Shown one piece after another: positions 23,401 through 36,017 of a stretch of 64,000 nucleotides of DNA (position 1 is its first letter; the number at the start of each line of letters is the position of its first letter). The translations under genes and the position numbers were made by a program. The stretch spans positions 1,798,001-1,862,000 of the forward strand of contig JAHQRK010000006.1 in the NCBI GenBank assembly GCA_019828595.1, in the 5' to 3' direction. Under the pieces are notes generated by a model that ran no database searches, was not told where the DNA came from, and saw only the letters and a program-made list of their open reading frames with translations. Source of the stretch: Aphanomyces cochlioides. Lineage: Eukaryota > Oomycota > Saprolegniomycetes > Saprolegniales > Verrucalvaceae.

Positions 23401-26400
23401 CTTCTTGAAAATGACGAAGGCGAGTCTGATGAGCGTATGTCAATTGACAATGGAATTGATGCAATGAATGACAACGAAGAAACTCGCGAACATGTCAATG
23501 CTGATGCAGATTTTGATTGTATTGTATGGGCAATGCTTCAAATCAACGTGTGGAGGCCTGCTTACATCTGTAATCCATTTAAGTTGAAAACAGATTTGAC
23601 TCTACTGGGTATGCTGAAATTTGACATTGTTTATGCACCTTATTCAATATTTAAAGGAAATAAACATGGACCTATGGTCAATGAGGCACGAAACGAACCA
23701 AAGCTCAAGCGAATTTTGTATTTTTTTGGCTCTCATAATTTGTACAGTATGCCACTAATTTTTCTAAATGCACTGTAGTGGCTTGCGACGCTTTCCCCAA
23801 ATGATCAAGCCCTGGAAATGCCAGGAACATGTTTCTTTCGAGGCTGAAATGCGCCAGGCCACACCCGATGCACCTGATGTATTGGACGAGATTGAGGTGT
23901 CTCTGATTTCCCCGAATGTTTTTACAATATATATCAGGAATTCTGTGCGGCTGCACCGTCAAATCGTCTTTTACCATGCTTCGCAGAAGAGGATGAATAT
24001 GATTTTTCGACAGTATATCATCGACTCCGGACCGAAGAAATAGACGAAGCAGTTGAAACCAAAAAATCAAATATGGACATGAGGAGCATCAACAACAATC
24101 CAAGTCGCACTCATGATTATCGTGGCGGCAAGAGAAAGGCCATGAAGGATAAAGATATGCCCACTCACTCTAGTAAAGGAAAGGGGAAATCAACCGTTCC
24201 GCCAGTCGGCAGTCGAGTCACAAAGAAAGAGGCGAGCAATTTGGATGTGATACATTCATCAAATGAACGAAAGCGAACCTCGAGTGATATGACAGATTCG
24301 ATCCCAAAATCGCCTCAGCCAAAGCGCCTGCGTAAACTCTCAAGGCCTGAACAGACGAAAGAAAAACAAAATCTTGCAAGAGCACCGCTGACATTTCAAA
24401 GCGTTCAATCTCGTGGTCAGATATACATCCCATCCAAAGATGGACAAACTGCAAGAAAGAGTCATTCCGTAGTAACAAGTGCACCAATGGTCAACTCAGA
24501 CATGTCAACTTCTCGAAACAACCACCAACACAATTCGGATTCCCTCCAAAGCCCCTCCACTCAATCACTGAGTAGTTCCACTCAATTTGGTCGACAAATT
24601 CCTTCTTCACCAGTAATTTCAAAAGAATCCAAGCCATTACAGCCATCACAATTAACAGAGAAAAATTCGATATATCAAGTCAGTATCAACGAAATTCCGT
24701 ACGATTCGGTGGCGTGGGCGAGGATGAATAGCTCTATGCCCTGGTGGCCAGTTTACATTTGCGATCCAAATCGGTTAAAGCCGTCGTTGCAACTTCTTGG
24801 TGAGAACGATAGGCTTAAAACATGTTTATTCACTATTCTACATCATAGGAAACCGCCACGAGACAGCGTTAGCAACTGTGAAGAAGTATCCAACTGACCT
24901 CCGACTGGTGTACTTATTTGGTTCATGCACATTGTACAACGATTTCCACATTTTATTCCTGACAAACTCGACTTAGTGATATTTGCAAGCAAAACGTCGT
25001 CCCATGGAATTGTCAAGAGCAAGAGCTTTTTGTTCAAGGGCACCCAAGTTTCACAATGTCAAGCAACAGGTCTTATAGGGATTTGAGAAAAGCTGTACGA
25101 GATGCTATGGTATATTTTGCAAACAACTCTCTCCGACTGAATTATTTACTTTGTAGAACTATTTTGGAAAAGATCCTTACACAAGATTGCTCCCTCAAAT
25201 GGTCGAGTCCGACATTATTTCGCGAACCATTCCACAATCGATTCCTCAAAACTCTATTGTGTGGGCCAAGTCAGGAGAAGCACCGTGGCTTCCAGTGTTT
25301 CTCTGTGATCCGTCACTCTTAAACCCTTCTCGACACGACTTAGGTACGGTATATCATGCCAGTTATCCTGACCATGAAAATCAGGTCGTATCAATGAGCG
25401 AGCCATTGAAATTGCCAAGGGAAATCCCGAGCATTATCGCATTGTGTACTATTTCGGCTCACGGAATTTGTACGAGTTTCAATCTGGTTTTGTGAATGAT
25501 GATTCCTCGTTAGTGGTATACTGAAGTCTGAAGGAATTGTGAAATGGTGGAACTGTCCAGAACATGAACAATTTACCCAAGGGCGTCCTGTTCCCAACAT
25601 TGACGACCAGAAAAAGGCGGAGCATATAGATAAAGTACATGCTGCTGTTCGGGATACTACAGTATGATCATGTGTATGGTTTATTGCTAAATACTTATAG
25701 GCATTTATTGCAACTGACCGATATGACTTCCCTTACCCGTATGAATCGAGCTCGGAGGACACTCGCCTACCACACTGGCAAAATAAATTACCGCAACCTG
25801 AAATCCCATCCAAAAATTACCCTCCTCCTGCAGCAAAGTCTCAAAGCGAAGCAAAAACTCCAAAACCGGTAAACGTTGCAATACCTCGTGTTATGGTAAC
25901 GTCTACAAACACAACTGGTGGACGTCATGTGAAGCAGCGTGGTCGTCCAGTCAAAACCTCTCCTACTCATGTTGAAACACTCTTTACCCCCACAAACTCA
26001 TCTACTTGGACGTCCAATGCATGCTTAGCTTGGGCAAAAATAAATGGATACCCGTGGTGGCCTAGCTATGTTTGCGAACCAAGCAAATTGCGGAACGATT
26101 TAGTATTACTTGGTAAATATTTTAAACTGCCAGAATTGAATCCTTTTGTAGGTAATGGTCACCAAGCATATTTGGAAAAAGCAAAGCAAAATCCAACTGT
26201 ATGCAAAGTTGTGTATTATTTCGGATCGCACAACTTGTACGTGATGCCTCGTAAAATATTATCACGTTTACCTTATTCATATAGTGGTCTCCACCACATT
26301 GACTCATCCAAACCAACAGGCAGTAAAATGAATAGTCTCAAGCCATGGAATTGTCCCGATCACAAAACACTTATTGGTGGATTTCCATTCACGATGAATG

Positions 26401-28643
26401 CGACATACCCTGAAGTGTTTGAGGAATTCAAAAGCGCAATCAAGGAAGTAGAGGTACAAATATCCACAACAAAGTTTGGAATTTTTATTTTTATTCGTCA
26501 ACAGGCTTTTGAAAATGAAGATGATTCTATGCGGCTATTACCATATATGGTACCAACAGACATGGACTTGAGTTTGAAACCTCCGCCACCTACTCCTATT
26601 CCAATTGGCGATATGGTTTGGGCACTATCAGCTGGATATCCGTGGATGCCGGCGTATGTATGTGATCCACATAAGCTTCGAGGGCAACTTTTCCATTTGG
26701 GTGCTTTTTGAAACATTCCGACGAGCTCAAGTTATCCTAGGTAGCAGCCACAAAAAATTTCTCGATAAAGCTAGGGCAAATCCTGACAAGTGCTGGATCG
26801 TTTATTACTTCGGTGCCCATACATTGTGAGCATGAAATATTTTTTTCATCTGATTATCTTTGTAGTGGTCTTCATAAAACCCGCGGAACGATCAAACCTT
26901 GGCGATGTGAAGAATATGACAACTTCGTCGATGGCTACGCAGAATCACTGCTTGTAGATGAGGATGCATGGGCGGAGTTTAAGTCGGCTATACAAGAAGC
27001 CAAGGTACTCAGTACAACCTCAATTCTGCTCTTGTAAACTTCATGATATTGTAGGCTTTTGCCTCGGCAGATCCAAGTACTCGAATATTGCCTGGAATGG
27101 TGTTGTCGGACATGGACTCTTCACTTGCACATCCTACCAACTGTTCTGAACCGATTGACCTCACTTCTTCTCCTGAATCCACTCCTAAAAAGGACTCGCT
27201 GTCATTGGAGGGAGTGGACATTTCTCTCGACAGGTTGGTCTCTTTCTCAAAAGAAAATGGGAAGGCCAAGCAAGCTCCTGGAAAGCTACGAATTCCCGTT
27301 CGATATGCGTTTGGTCGAAGAATTGACAGAAGCAGTAGCTCTGGTGATCATCCTTCAGGTTTGTGTACGTCATTTGCAACTATTATCAAATTTGTACAGA
27401 TGAAGACACGGATACTGATGACGAAGCAAAATCTTCAGTTGCTAAGTTGTCGAACACGGCGAGGCGATCTGTGTTATCTGGTCAACGAGACACCCTTGTG
27501 CCCGATGACTTCAAGTATAATCAATCACAACGACAAATCCTTCAAGGTAACGTACGACAAGCAATCGAAATATCTCAACTTTTCATGTCAGAATTGAAAG
27601 AAAATGAATCTGGAGACATAGACATCCAAGAAATAGTTCCCCATAGCTCAAGAGATCGGGATGATTCTGTCGCTGTCAAAGAGGAACCAATTGTATATTC
27701 CTCGTATTCTGGAGCTGACATCACAGAGACCGGAGGTGTCTTGTCTGAAGCTGTATCTACAAGTCCCGTGAAATCGTCACCTGAGAATGTGAATATCCAA
27801 TCCCTTCAATCAGAGACAATTGAAAGTAAGTCAGACGTCTGTCTCGTGCAAAGCAAATTTCTCTTCTATAGTTGAGGAGGACGAAACCAGTGTAATTGTA
27901 ATGAAGTCGGCTTACTCGCAACTTGACAAGCAGAACGGAAATAATTCTGAAGACATCTCAACTTCAGAAGTAAAAAACGACGGGGTTGAATCGACATCGG
28001 AAAACTCTGGAAAGGACAAGGAGGATACAAGCAAAATTTTTGATAGCGCTACAATGGATGAAGACAGCAGTGAAGTGATCGAATTGAAATCAGCGTATTT
28101 ACAAGTGAACGAACCGAGCAACATCAAGGACAAGGAGGGTGTGATGATCGAATCGTCGTACCAACTTCTGGGGAAGCAGTTGCCGACAGCCCAGCCCGTG
28201 CCGAAAATCTTTGCTGAAACCCATGCTACATCAATCCTTGACAAACCAGGAAAAGAATCAGCTGTAACGTCCGTCGCTTGGGTGGAGTTAAATAGTGATT
28301 GTTGGTGGCCCGTGCACATTGATACTTCGAGCAAACAAGAAGGCACAAACGTCGAGGTTGTCCATTTTGTGACACAGAAACGGTATGGTTTCTCAACGAA
28401 GCTCAGTACTAAGAATCCAATGTCCAGAGAAATTCTCCCGGCAAAATCGTTAAAAGCCTGGAATTGCGATGATCATGACGCATTCGTGGCTAAAGTTGCA
28501 ATGCAGGGCAACGAAAACACCGCTTCATTAGCGCAAGCTATTCAGGAAGCCAAGGTATTGAGCGTCAAATTCAATGAGTAATTCGCGTCTAGGAATTTTT
28601 GGAGAGCGGTGATGCAACTAAACCCTTCTCAGGAGAGTCATAA
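20437..28643 (+). CDS. Giant tandem-PWWP protein (11 domains, about 2258 aa)
   Basis: 34 exons, all joining in frame. PWWP domains lie at residues about 1-111, 188-300, 327-438, 488-599, 622-745, 805-909, 1158-1269, 1293-1409, 1508-1631 and 1658-1771, with a degenerate eleventh at about 2138-2242. Each has a W-x-PWWP-like strand, then an RLVYYFGSHN strand, then KPWxCxDH and a closing AIKEAE helix, the full PWWP fold. Each domain has introns of phase 1, 2 and 0 at the same places, and the second exon is exactly 85 nt in the first ten domains. The PWWP core reads PWWP, PWWP, PWLP, PWWP, PWMP, VWRP, PWWP, PWLP, PWWP, PWMP, CWWP. The linker at about 910-1157 is basic (GGKRKAM, PKRLRKLSR). The one near 1485 has an AT-hook-like KQRGRPVK. 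The tail is acidic with a possible SUMO site VKEEP. Probably a nuclear chromatin reader. One gene or several cannot be proved without transcripts, but no internal stop or start forces a split. Confidence 0.82.
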
Positions 28644-29457
28644 GGATAATATTTAGTCTGTATTGTTCAATAATGATAGTCAACCACTGCATTTAGCTGG
28701 CGAAAATTTTCGAATGCTGTGGCTAGGCCTTGAATTTTCACCGAAATATCCTCTAGACAATACTTTTACTGACTGGGGTATGCTAGCTCGGAGTGATGTG
28801 AGGTCCTCACCTTCACAATTTGCCTGCGTCGATTGTCTTCATTTCCTTCGTGCATGGCGTATACCGGGTATCTACAAAAGTGTATAACACAACCTTCAAA
28901 ATCCACAACAGTTATTAAAAGAGCAAGAACCACGTGTTGGAAATGTGGCAACAAGCTATCCGCAAAGATTACTTGAAGATAAATGTGTTAATGTCATCAA
29001 GTTGCAACCTACTTGCCGATAACATTTCATTACTAGTGTGGTCATGGTAGCAGGCAGTTCCAAGGGGTACAAAATTGCCAAACCCCTGTCGTGTGGTGAT
29101 ACTGTTTTGAATGAATTGGATTGAAATGAAAATGTCTTATCTCCGTTGAAATCTGAACGAACAAAAGAGATGGCAACGGCAGGTGATTGGAACTCTCCAC
29201 TCTGAGCAGCACACTCGTGAGAAGATTTTGCTAGCGAACGAGACTATTTAGTTGGATGTTCGTTCAAAACACATCTCATTTTCACCAGCCGAAGAAGTGT
29301 ACAAAATTCCCCATGAATTATCCATTTAAAGATTTTCTCACTGTCAATCCATAAGGATTCATAATAACTGCTGGTTTTAAATGCAGTCTCAAGAAAGTTT
29401 TGACGCAGATCAAACCGCCATGACTTTGAGGAAGCTGGGTCTCTTTGTTTTCAGTAG
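28644..29457. other. Gene-free region after the giant PWWP gene
   Basis: 3' flank. A 74-codon plus frame at 28663-28887 has no recognisable similarity and is not supported. Confidence 0.45.
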
Positions 29458-30125
29458 ATCGTGACACTGATGTTATGGTTTGTGGCATCTGTGTAGGGAA
29501 CATTTGGACGAATCGTGGCTGGCAAGTATGGAGCCACAGCTAGGAAGAACGGATCAAAATCTTCTACTCGTAATCGCCACGCCAGGGGAATAGGACCCAA
29601 CTCGTGATGGTCCAATGCGACTTGTTGGTACACATAGCGGTAGGAATTCCAAATAGCAACTTGGAGAGACAGAGACATTGCCATTTGAACGTCCAAGTGG
29701 TTATCGAGATCGAATGGGTCTCGACATAAAAGAGAGGCTGGAGGATATAGATCCACAGTAATGGACACATCGCGATAGGGGCGACGATCGGGGCTAGCCA
29801 AACAGCGCTAGAGAAAGCGAACACCGCTGCAGCTGCGAATGCTCCAAAGCTCAGCGTCATCAATGAATAAAGGAAATAGTATAGCTTGGACCGGATTTGA
29901 AACGAAGGGATGACAATATCGAAGCCGCCGTCGTCTATTGGTGTCACGATGAAGTGTGTCTCCGATGAAGTGTGTCTCCCCTGCGACTGTGCATCTTCTG
30001 TTGAACGGCTCGTAATAGGTTCTGTAGTACATGTCAAATTGTAAAATAACACAGTGCAATTTCTGCGGCGTTGGACAGACGTTGTCATGGACATGGTCAT
30101 TATGTACCTCTCGAGGTATCCGCAT
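29458..30125 (-). pseudogene. Frameshifted membrane-protein gene, family not recognised
   Basis: From an ATG at 30125, the frame runs through a Cys/Tyr-rich stretch to AGETHFI. A perfect 16-bp tandem duplication (29948-29963 and 29964-29979) then shifts the frame. Skipping one copy restores a sensible protein: VTPIDDGGFDIVIPSF, then hydrophobic segments (YYFLYSLMTLSFGAF, AAAAVFAFSS). Around 29800-29815 the likely coding frame changes again, to one reading DLDNHLDVQMAMSLSL and ending ATNHNISVTIY. No splice pair explains the second shift. I take it for a recently broken gene of a membrane protein with one or two TM segments. I do not recognise a family. Confidence 0.4.
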
Positions 30126-30193
30126 CTCATTAGGTAATACCTGGTCAGTGGCCGGTCAACGGTGCTTCGTTTTGAAGAGATTTTCCTCAGCAA

Positions 30194-31514
30194 TTCCGAC
30201 TTTGATGCAATGTCAAAAGAGCTCCGGCCACTTTCGCAGATTCTAGCCTAAATTGAGGGACAATCGTTTGGTAGAACAGTTTTGCTTCGTTTGAAAGATG
30301 CATTTGTGCCTCTTGTGACATTACAATTGATAGTTCCAAAGGACTGTGGAGCTTGTGAGACAAATGATAGTTCCCAAGAACTGTGGAGCTTGTGAGGGCT
30401 CACCAGTTGATGAGGAAAAATTATTTCGTGAGAATAATCTCTCTGAGGATATTTCACTGTGCCTGATGGCATCATTGACTTGCTGAACTTTGCCTTATGA
30501 ACTCTGGCTTGACCGAGAGGTCGGTAACTAAAAACAAAACCCACAAGAGGACTGCAGTCGGATGGTACATAATTATTTTTGCGTCTTGCAATACTGTAAC
30601 TAGTTAGTTTGAAAAATTTGCTTTTGGGCGCTGCTGCCTTTCTTGAACTGCTGTAAAGCAATCAAATTCGATTAGTTGTCGTGCATTTGGCACATCAAGA
30701 AGTGTTGACATCAATTACCAATATTGGGAATGCTGCTTCCGCGAGAAGACACAAACGACATGCATCCCTATCGTCCGATATGAGCTTCTCCCCTCAAGTT
30801 GTCTGCATTCGACTATTCCGTGGTTACAGAGACTCTCCATTGTTGTGTTGCATTCTTCTCGACCTAACAAATCTTAAACCAACATATTTTATACCCATAC
30901 GCCGTCTCTGTCAGCTACTGTAGTCATAATTCATCGGGACCATCAAGTATATAATTCTTCTCGTTAGACTATTGAATAATCGCCCAATCTGGTGGGTTTT
31001 CCAAGTTGGTGCTAGCGTGGAGCATGCGTGCCATTTTGAGCACCTCAGTCATGTCGGGTCTAACGTTTCGCTTGACCTGACGATGCAGTGTTTATACCAC
31101 AAAGCTTGGAGTACATTACCACTCATGACACGAGATGGAATCTCACAATTGGATAGGTATAAGCTTGCAGACAGAAAAAGCCCCATTGGTATTTCCCGTT
31201 CTCTGACGCCAATTGATCTACGAGCAGATTCTGGGGCTCCTAGCGGTGCCCATACAAAGTATGAGTCCGTTCAAAGTCTTGGAGGGACAGACAAACGAAC
31301 AGAAAAACTTAGGCGACAGTAGTGGCCCCAAACTCTCACTGCCCTCTCGATGCTGTCATTGCAATTTATGCGAAGGAATGTTCCAAAGCGGTGTGTAAGT
31401 CAAACAGAATTGCCCCCTTGACTTTTTAAACTGTAGAATGATTAATTCTTCCCCTGAGGCCAACGCTACAGTTAGCATTTTAGTTATCTTACTTGGCAGT
31501 TGTGAATTAGTCAG
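30194..31514. other. Intergenic DNA before the five-PWWP gene
   Basis: No supported gene on either strand. A short near-repeat (CTGTGGAGCTTGTGAG) occurs twice at about 30342-30400. Confidence 0.45.
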
Positions 31515-34326
31515 ATGGTCGAGAACGACACACTTGTGTGGGCTTTCACGAAAGGTTATCCCTGGTGGCCAGCCTACGTCTGCGATCCTTCCAGCTTGAG
31601 GAACGAAATGCCTCACTTGGGTCAGCTTGGCAACTTCATGTGATTCTAAACCAATTCTAGATCAGGGTGTGGTGGCATTATTAGCTAAAGCCAGGAGATC
31701 CAAATGGTCGCACCACGTAGTCTACTACTTTGGCACGCACAATTTGCAAGTCTTGCAATTATCAATTGTATTCATGATTGATTCTTGTAGTGGAATCCAC
31801 ACCAAGTCGCAAATGAAGTCGTGGGGCGGCCGAGACCATTCGACGTTTGTTGGAATTTATCCTCCTTCAGCATCTCTCGAGATGAAGTACGTGTTGTTAT
31901 TTACTCTCGCGCTGTCAGAAGTCGAGGTAAGCTGCCGGAACGAATTTGCTTGATCGTGCCAATGCTAGGAGTATTTGGCGAATGATCCCAACAGTCAACA
32001 GCCGCCATACCTTGATGTGCCGTCGGAGGACATGAGTGGATCCCCAGCGCAGTCACCACCAAGATCCCAACGAAGTGGCTCTTCAGAGCCATCAAGAACT
32101 CAATTTCCCCCTTCAAGTGTACCATTTGAGTCCTTGGGCTGGGCTCAACCGAGTGGTTTCCCCTGGCTCCCCGTGTACGTCTTCGACCCCACAAAGTTAA
32201 AGCCATCACTGGACTACTTCAGTATACTTCCTTGGATGCTTGAATCAATTATCAAATAATTAGGTGACGCCCACGCTGAAGATTTGAAATCTGCACTGGC
32301 AAATCCTCGTAACAACCGCTTGGTTTACTACTTTGGGCGCCGCACAATGTACTTCTCGAAAGCAATTCCATTCTTACTTTGTGTTTTTGTAGCGGATTGC
32401 AGGAAAACAACAATATTCGACCGTGGCGAGGCCCCAAACACAGCAAATATGAACGCGGATATCCCAAAGACTTGCGTAATGCCAATGTGCTTGTGGCTCT
32501 AGTCAAAGGCCTTCGGGAAGCAAAGGTTCGTACAAACTTCCAAGTCAATCTCATAGTTGTAGGAGTTCATGTTGGATGCCTTGGTCGCTCTGAGGACCTT
32601 GCCATCAATTACAACGGAAGACTTGGCGCCTGAGGATCCTGGTCGAGTGCCCCATGAGACGCTAGCATGGGCCAAGTCGCGGTCAAAGCCATGGATGCCA
32701 GTCTTTGTGTGCAATCCTTGGCAACTTGACCCTGAATCACATTCTCTTGGTATGATTGCTGTCTGTGGTAGCTGAATTATCTCGTTGTTGTAGGTGAAAT
32801 CTCAATCCAAACGCTAGATTTGGTCAAAGCATCGCCCTACGTTTTCCGCGTCGTGTACTATTTTGGCCAACGGAAGCTGTAAGTTCACACTGACGATTCT
32901 GGCGGCTGATTGTGATTTAGTGGCGTTTTGTCGGCAAATTGCGAGGTCATACGATGGAATTGTCCAGACCACGACGCTTTTGCTAGTGCTTGTCGTGCAA
33001 CGTCGCAACATTTGAACCCTTCTCCACTGGAAGACGCCGAGGTGATATTCACGTAACACGGTGAAAACCACTGAGCTGTCTTTTAGGCATTCATTGCATT
33101 CGTGAATTCCAAGCGAGAGATGGCGTTGCCCTACACGTCAGAGTGTGAGTCGTCTCGATGGACGACGATTCCACGACCTATTCGCAGGCGGCTGAAAGAA
33201 CCGGTGGAGTCTCCACGACGCACTTTCAAAAGGCTTCCGCATGATATTACACCGCCGAATGATTTAAGTTTACCATGGACTTCAAATTCCGCCGTGGTGT
33301 GGGGGAAACGGAAAGACTGTCCGTGGTGGCCAGCGTATATTTGCGATGTTTCAAGGCTACGCAACGATCTGTACTTCCTCGGTAATGTCTTCCCCATGGC
33401 TTTCTTCATTCTAGTCGTAGGTAGCGACCATGCTCCTCTCTTGGCGAAGGCCGTGGAAAATCCTGGAAAGTGCAGACTCTTGTATTACTTTGGCGTGTAC
33501 AAATTGTAAGTCTCAGTGAACTTTGGTTGTCTTTCTGACGAGTTGTAGTGTTCTGAACGGCGTCAACACAGTGCAGACATGGGGAAGTCACCGTCATGAT
33601 TCCTTCGCATCGCCCTCCTCTCAGTCAGATTGGCCTAGCAAACTCCAAGATGAATTTGCATTCGCCATGGCCGAAGCCGAAGTAACCCACGGCATCTTCA
33701 TGATGGAATTGAGGTGATTTTGTAGATGTTTAAGAGCAAACAAGGCAACCCTCATGGAGTTTTACCTTACATGATTCCGTCCGACATGGACAAAACGCTG
33801 CCCCTGCCGCCAGTTCCACCCATGCCGTCGGAGGGCTTGGTGTGGGCGCTCACGAAGGGCTATCCTTGGATGCCAGCGATCCTCTGCAACCCCGACAAGG
33901 TGACTGGAGCATGTAAGGAATCCAAACTCGTTGGCAATTGTAACATGAGCACGTAGGCGGGCAAACGCAAGTCATGGTCAGCTTAGCACGGTCATATCCT
34001 ACCAGCCGATGGCTTGTTTACTATTTTGGTTACCACAACTTGTAACTTTGACAACTTGATATCAATTTTAACCTCGTGAGTAGTGCAAACCACCGTACCC
34101 GAGGGACGATTCGTCCTTGGGGGAGCGAGCACCACGACGAACTCACTATGGGTTGTTTCGAGTCGTGCTTGGTTCCCGACGATCGTTTTGCTGGCTTTGA
34201 CGTCGCGATGACTGAAGCCTTAGTATGCATTTGAGTCTTTGTCTTGTTGATCAGCATGATTAGGACTTTCTAAACCACGGTGATGTGGCTCGTTTGCCTG
34301 GATTTGCCGGTCCTAACGAGCTCTAG
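31515..34326 (+). CDS. Five-PWWP-domain protein (725 aa)
   Basis: Sixteen exons join in frame: 31515-31620, 31661-31745, 31791-31926, 31969-32221, 32264-32348, 32393-32525, 32563-32749, 32794-32878, 32921-33041, 33087-33381, 33421-33505, 33549-33681, 33726-33912, 33957-34041, 34084-34222 and 34264-34326. Five PWWP domains in order PWWP, PWLP, PWMP, PWWP, PWMP. All five middle exons are 85 nt. The intron after exon 2 has a GC-AG donor (GCAAGT). The linker before domain 4 is basic (RPIRRRLKEP, RRTFKRLPHD). The domains match those of the 11-domain gene by type. Domain 1 shares the WGGRDH loop. Domain 2 shares the PW-GP-H loop and K(D/N)L with domain 3 there. Domain 4 shares WTSN and LRNDL. Domain 5 shares LPYM-PSDMD and a GYPWMP core. 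It ends shortly after domain 5 and lacks the long tail. Likely nuclear/chromatin (inference). Confidence 0.82.
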
Positions 34327-34821
34327 CTTGCTGAGTGTAAAGAGTTCGATGGCTAGTGGGAGCGCCCAGGAGACTGAGGGTGGACACGAGAGAGTAAATA
34401 TATATCTGATCGTTTCTCTAACTCCACAACGCTGGTCGTCTTACCGACATCTCTGCCGTGTTGCCTTTACTTGAATACGTCAGGCTCTAGAAAACCACCG
34501 ACCGACAAAGTCAAGGCGCCTCAGCGTTGTAAAATTACTTGAATCTTAAGAGCAAGCTGCGTACTTGCGATGCAATTGACTTGCTTCAAGCCCAACAACG
34601 ATCGCCTTTCAAGTGCAGCCAAGTAAAAAAATAGCGTAAGCTTCCTCTCATGTAATATCGGCAGAATGCAACATTTCCCATTAACAATATGAGACTACCT
34701 CCGCCGATTGCAGTTGCTACGTCGTTCTTGACTGTATTGGAGAGCCTTAAGCTGTAGATCATGGAGAGCCAACGATGCTGGCGAAGGGTCAAAGGCAATG
34801 TGAACGACATCTAATGGGTTC
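34327..34821. other. Intergenic, no gene seen
   Basis: Spacer between the five-PWWP gene and the DNA glycosylase gene; holds the latter's promoter. Nothing else supported. Confidence 0.5.
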
Positions 34822-36011
34822 ATGAGCATCACTCAACGAAAGATCGTCATTCGTGCCCATTGCGACGGCAACTGCCTCATTGACGTTGTTGGCATGTTCA
34901 ACCAATTCCGCTTCGACGAAAGCCGCAGCGACGCCGCCGCCGCAGTGGCTTCAACCGAAGGCCCAGCGGAGGAGGCGATCAGCGTGTCGAAGCGCAAGAC
35001 GGCAACGACCGGCGTCCAAGAAGTGAAGCAAGGCAAGAAAGCCAAGAAGGGACCACTGCGCAAGTGGCAAGAGCGATACCATAGCATTTGCGACGAATGC
35101 TTTGAGCAAGTGAAGGAATGCGTGCATCATCCTGACCAGCCACTCCGCCTCTTGATAGTCGGCCACAATCCATCCGACCATGCATGGGAGAGTACGTGAC
35201 GTCACTCACAACAAGCAAGTTGATGACGCTTGCTGTATTCTAGGTGGCTATTCTTACAGGTTTTCCCTTGCATTCCTCTCGCTTGTGAGCATTGACACGT
35301 CGTAGCAATCCAACAAATCGGTTCTGGAAGCTCCTGGCGGGCGAATTTCAACAGTATACTTGGAATGGCGTCTTGCCGAAAGATTGGACGCTCTTTGATC
35401 AAAATAGGATGCCACATGTGCTTGGCATTGGTTTTTCCGACTTGGGCCACGAAGTATTCCTATCGTTGCCGTGTAGCTTACGTCTTCCTAGCCAGGCAAC
35501 GATGCTGCTATCTACAAGAAGAAGATCAGTATGTTCATCATTTGACTACACAATCTCTCATCGTAACTTTAGTGCACGAGTGGAAGCAAGGATTTTACAA
35601 TCGAATGCGCCAGCACCTGAACCACGTCGCAGCCCAACTCCACGACTCCAGTGGCGCAGCGAAATGCTCGAATCCATACGCGCACGGTCCACTTCTCGTT
35701 GCGTTTTCTGGCAAAAGACAGTATTCATTCCTCTTTGATCCTCCATTGACTGACGTACGCCCTCATAACTTTTATAACTAAGAATGGCCGACTAGGCAAT
35801 TCGCAATGGCAAGCAAGATCCAAGCGATTTACCGCCCGACTGGCCTCTTCCTCCAACTTGTGAAGTTTGGGTCCTTCCAAGTTCTAGCGGCCGCGCTGCC
35901 ATGACTCATGCTCAAAGATGCCAGCCGTACATGGACTTAGCCGAAAGATTCCACGAATTGTCCAAGCAGACGCCGTTGCCGAACGTCCCATGTGCACTTC
36001 AAGTTAATTAG
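34822..36011 (+). CDS. MUG-type mismatch-specific thymine/uracil DNA glycosylase
   Basis: Base-excision repair enzyme removing U or T from G:U/G:T mispairs. Six exons: 34822-35191, 35244-35259, 35306-35453, 35492-35528, 35573-35754 and 35796-36011, giving 322 aa. A basic N-terminal extension (KQGKKAKKGPLRKWQERY) precedes the glycosylase core. The active-site loop is LLIVGHNPSD, continuing into GYSYSNPTNRFWKLL. The GYSYS part comes from a 16-nt micro-exon. LGIGFSDLGHEPGNDA and the C-terminal VLPSSSGRAA (DNA-minor-groove/Ser loop) match the family. In animals TDG also acts in 5-methylcytosine turnover; whether that applies here is unknown. The stop is 7 bp from the stop of the convergent methyltransferase. 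Lies inside the PWWP cluster. Confidence 0.9.
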
Positions 36012-36017
36012 AAAGAT

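Noticed and set aside
28663..28887. Extra exon or twelfth domain after the giant PWWP gene
   Set aside because: No PWWP landmarks, and the last exon already ends in a stop at 28641-28643.
30248..30661. 137-codon minus frame
   Set aside because: No similarity and no splice partners; probably chance.
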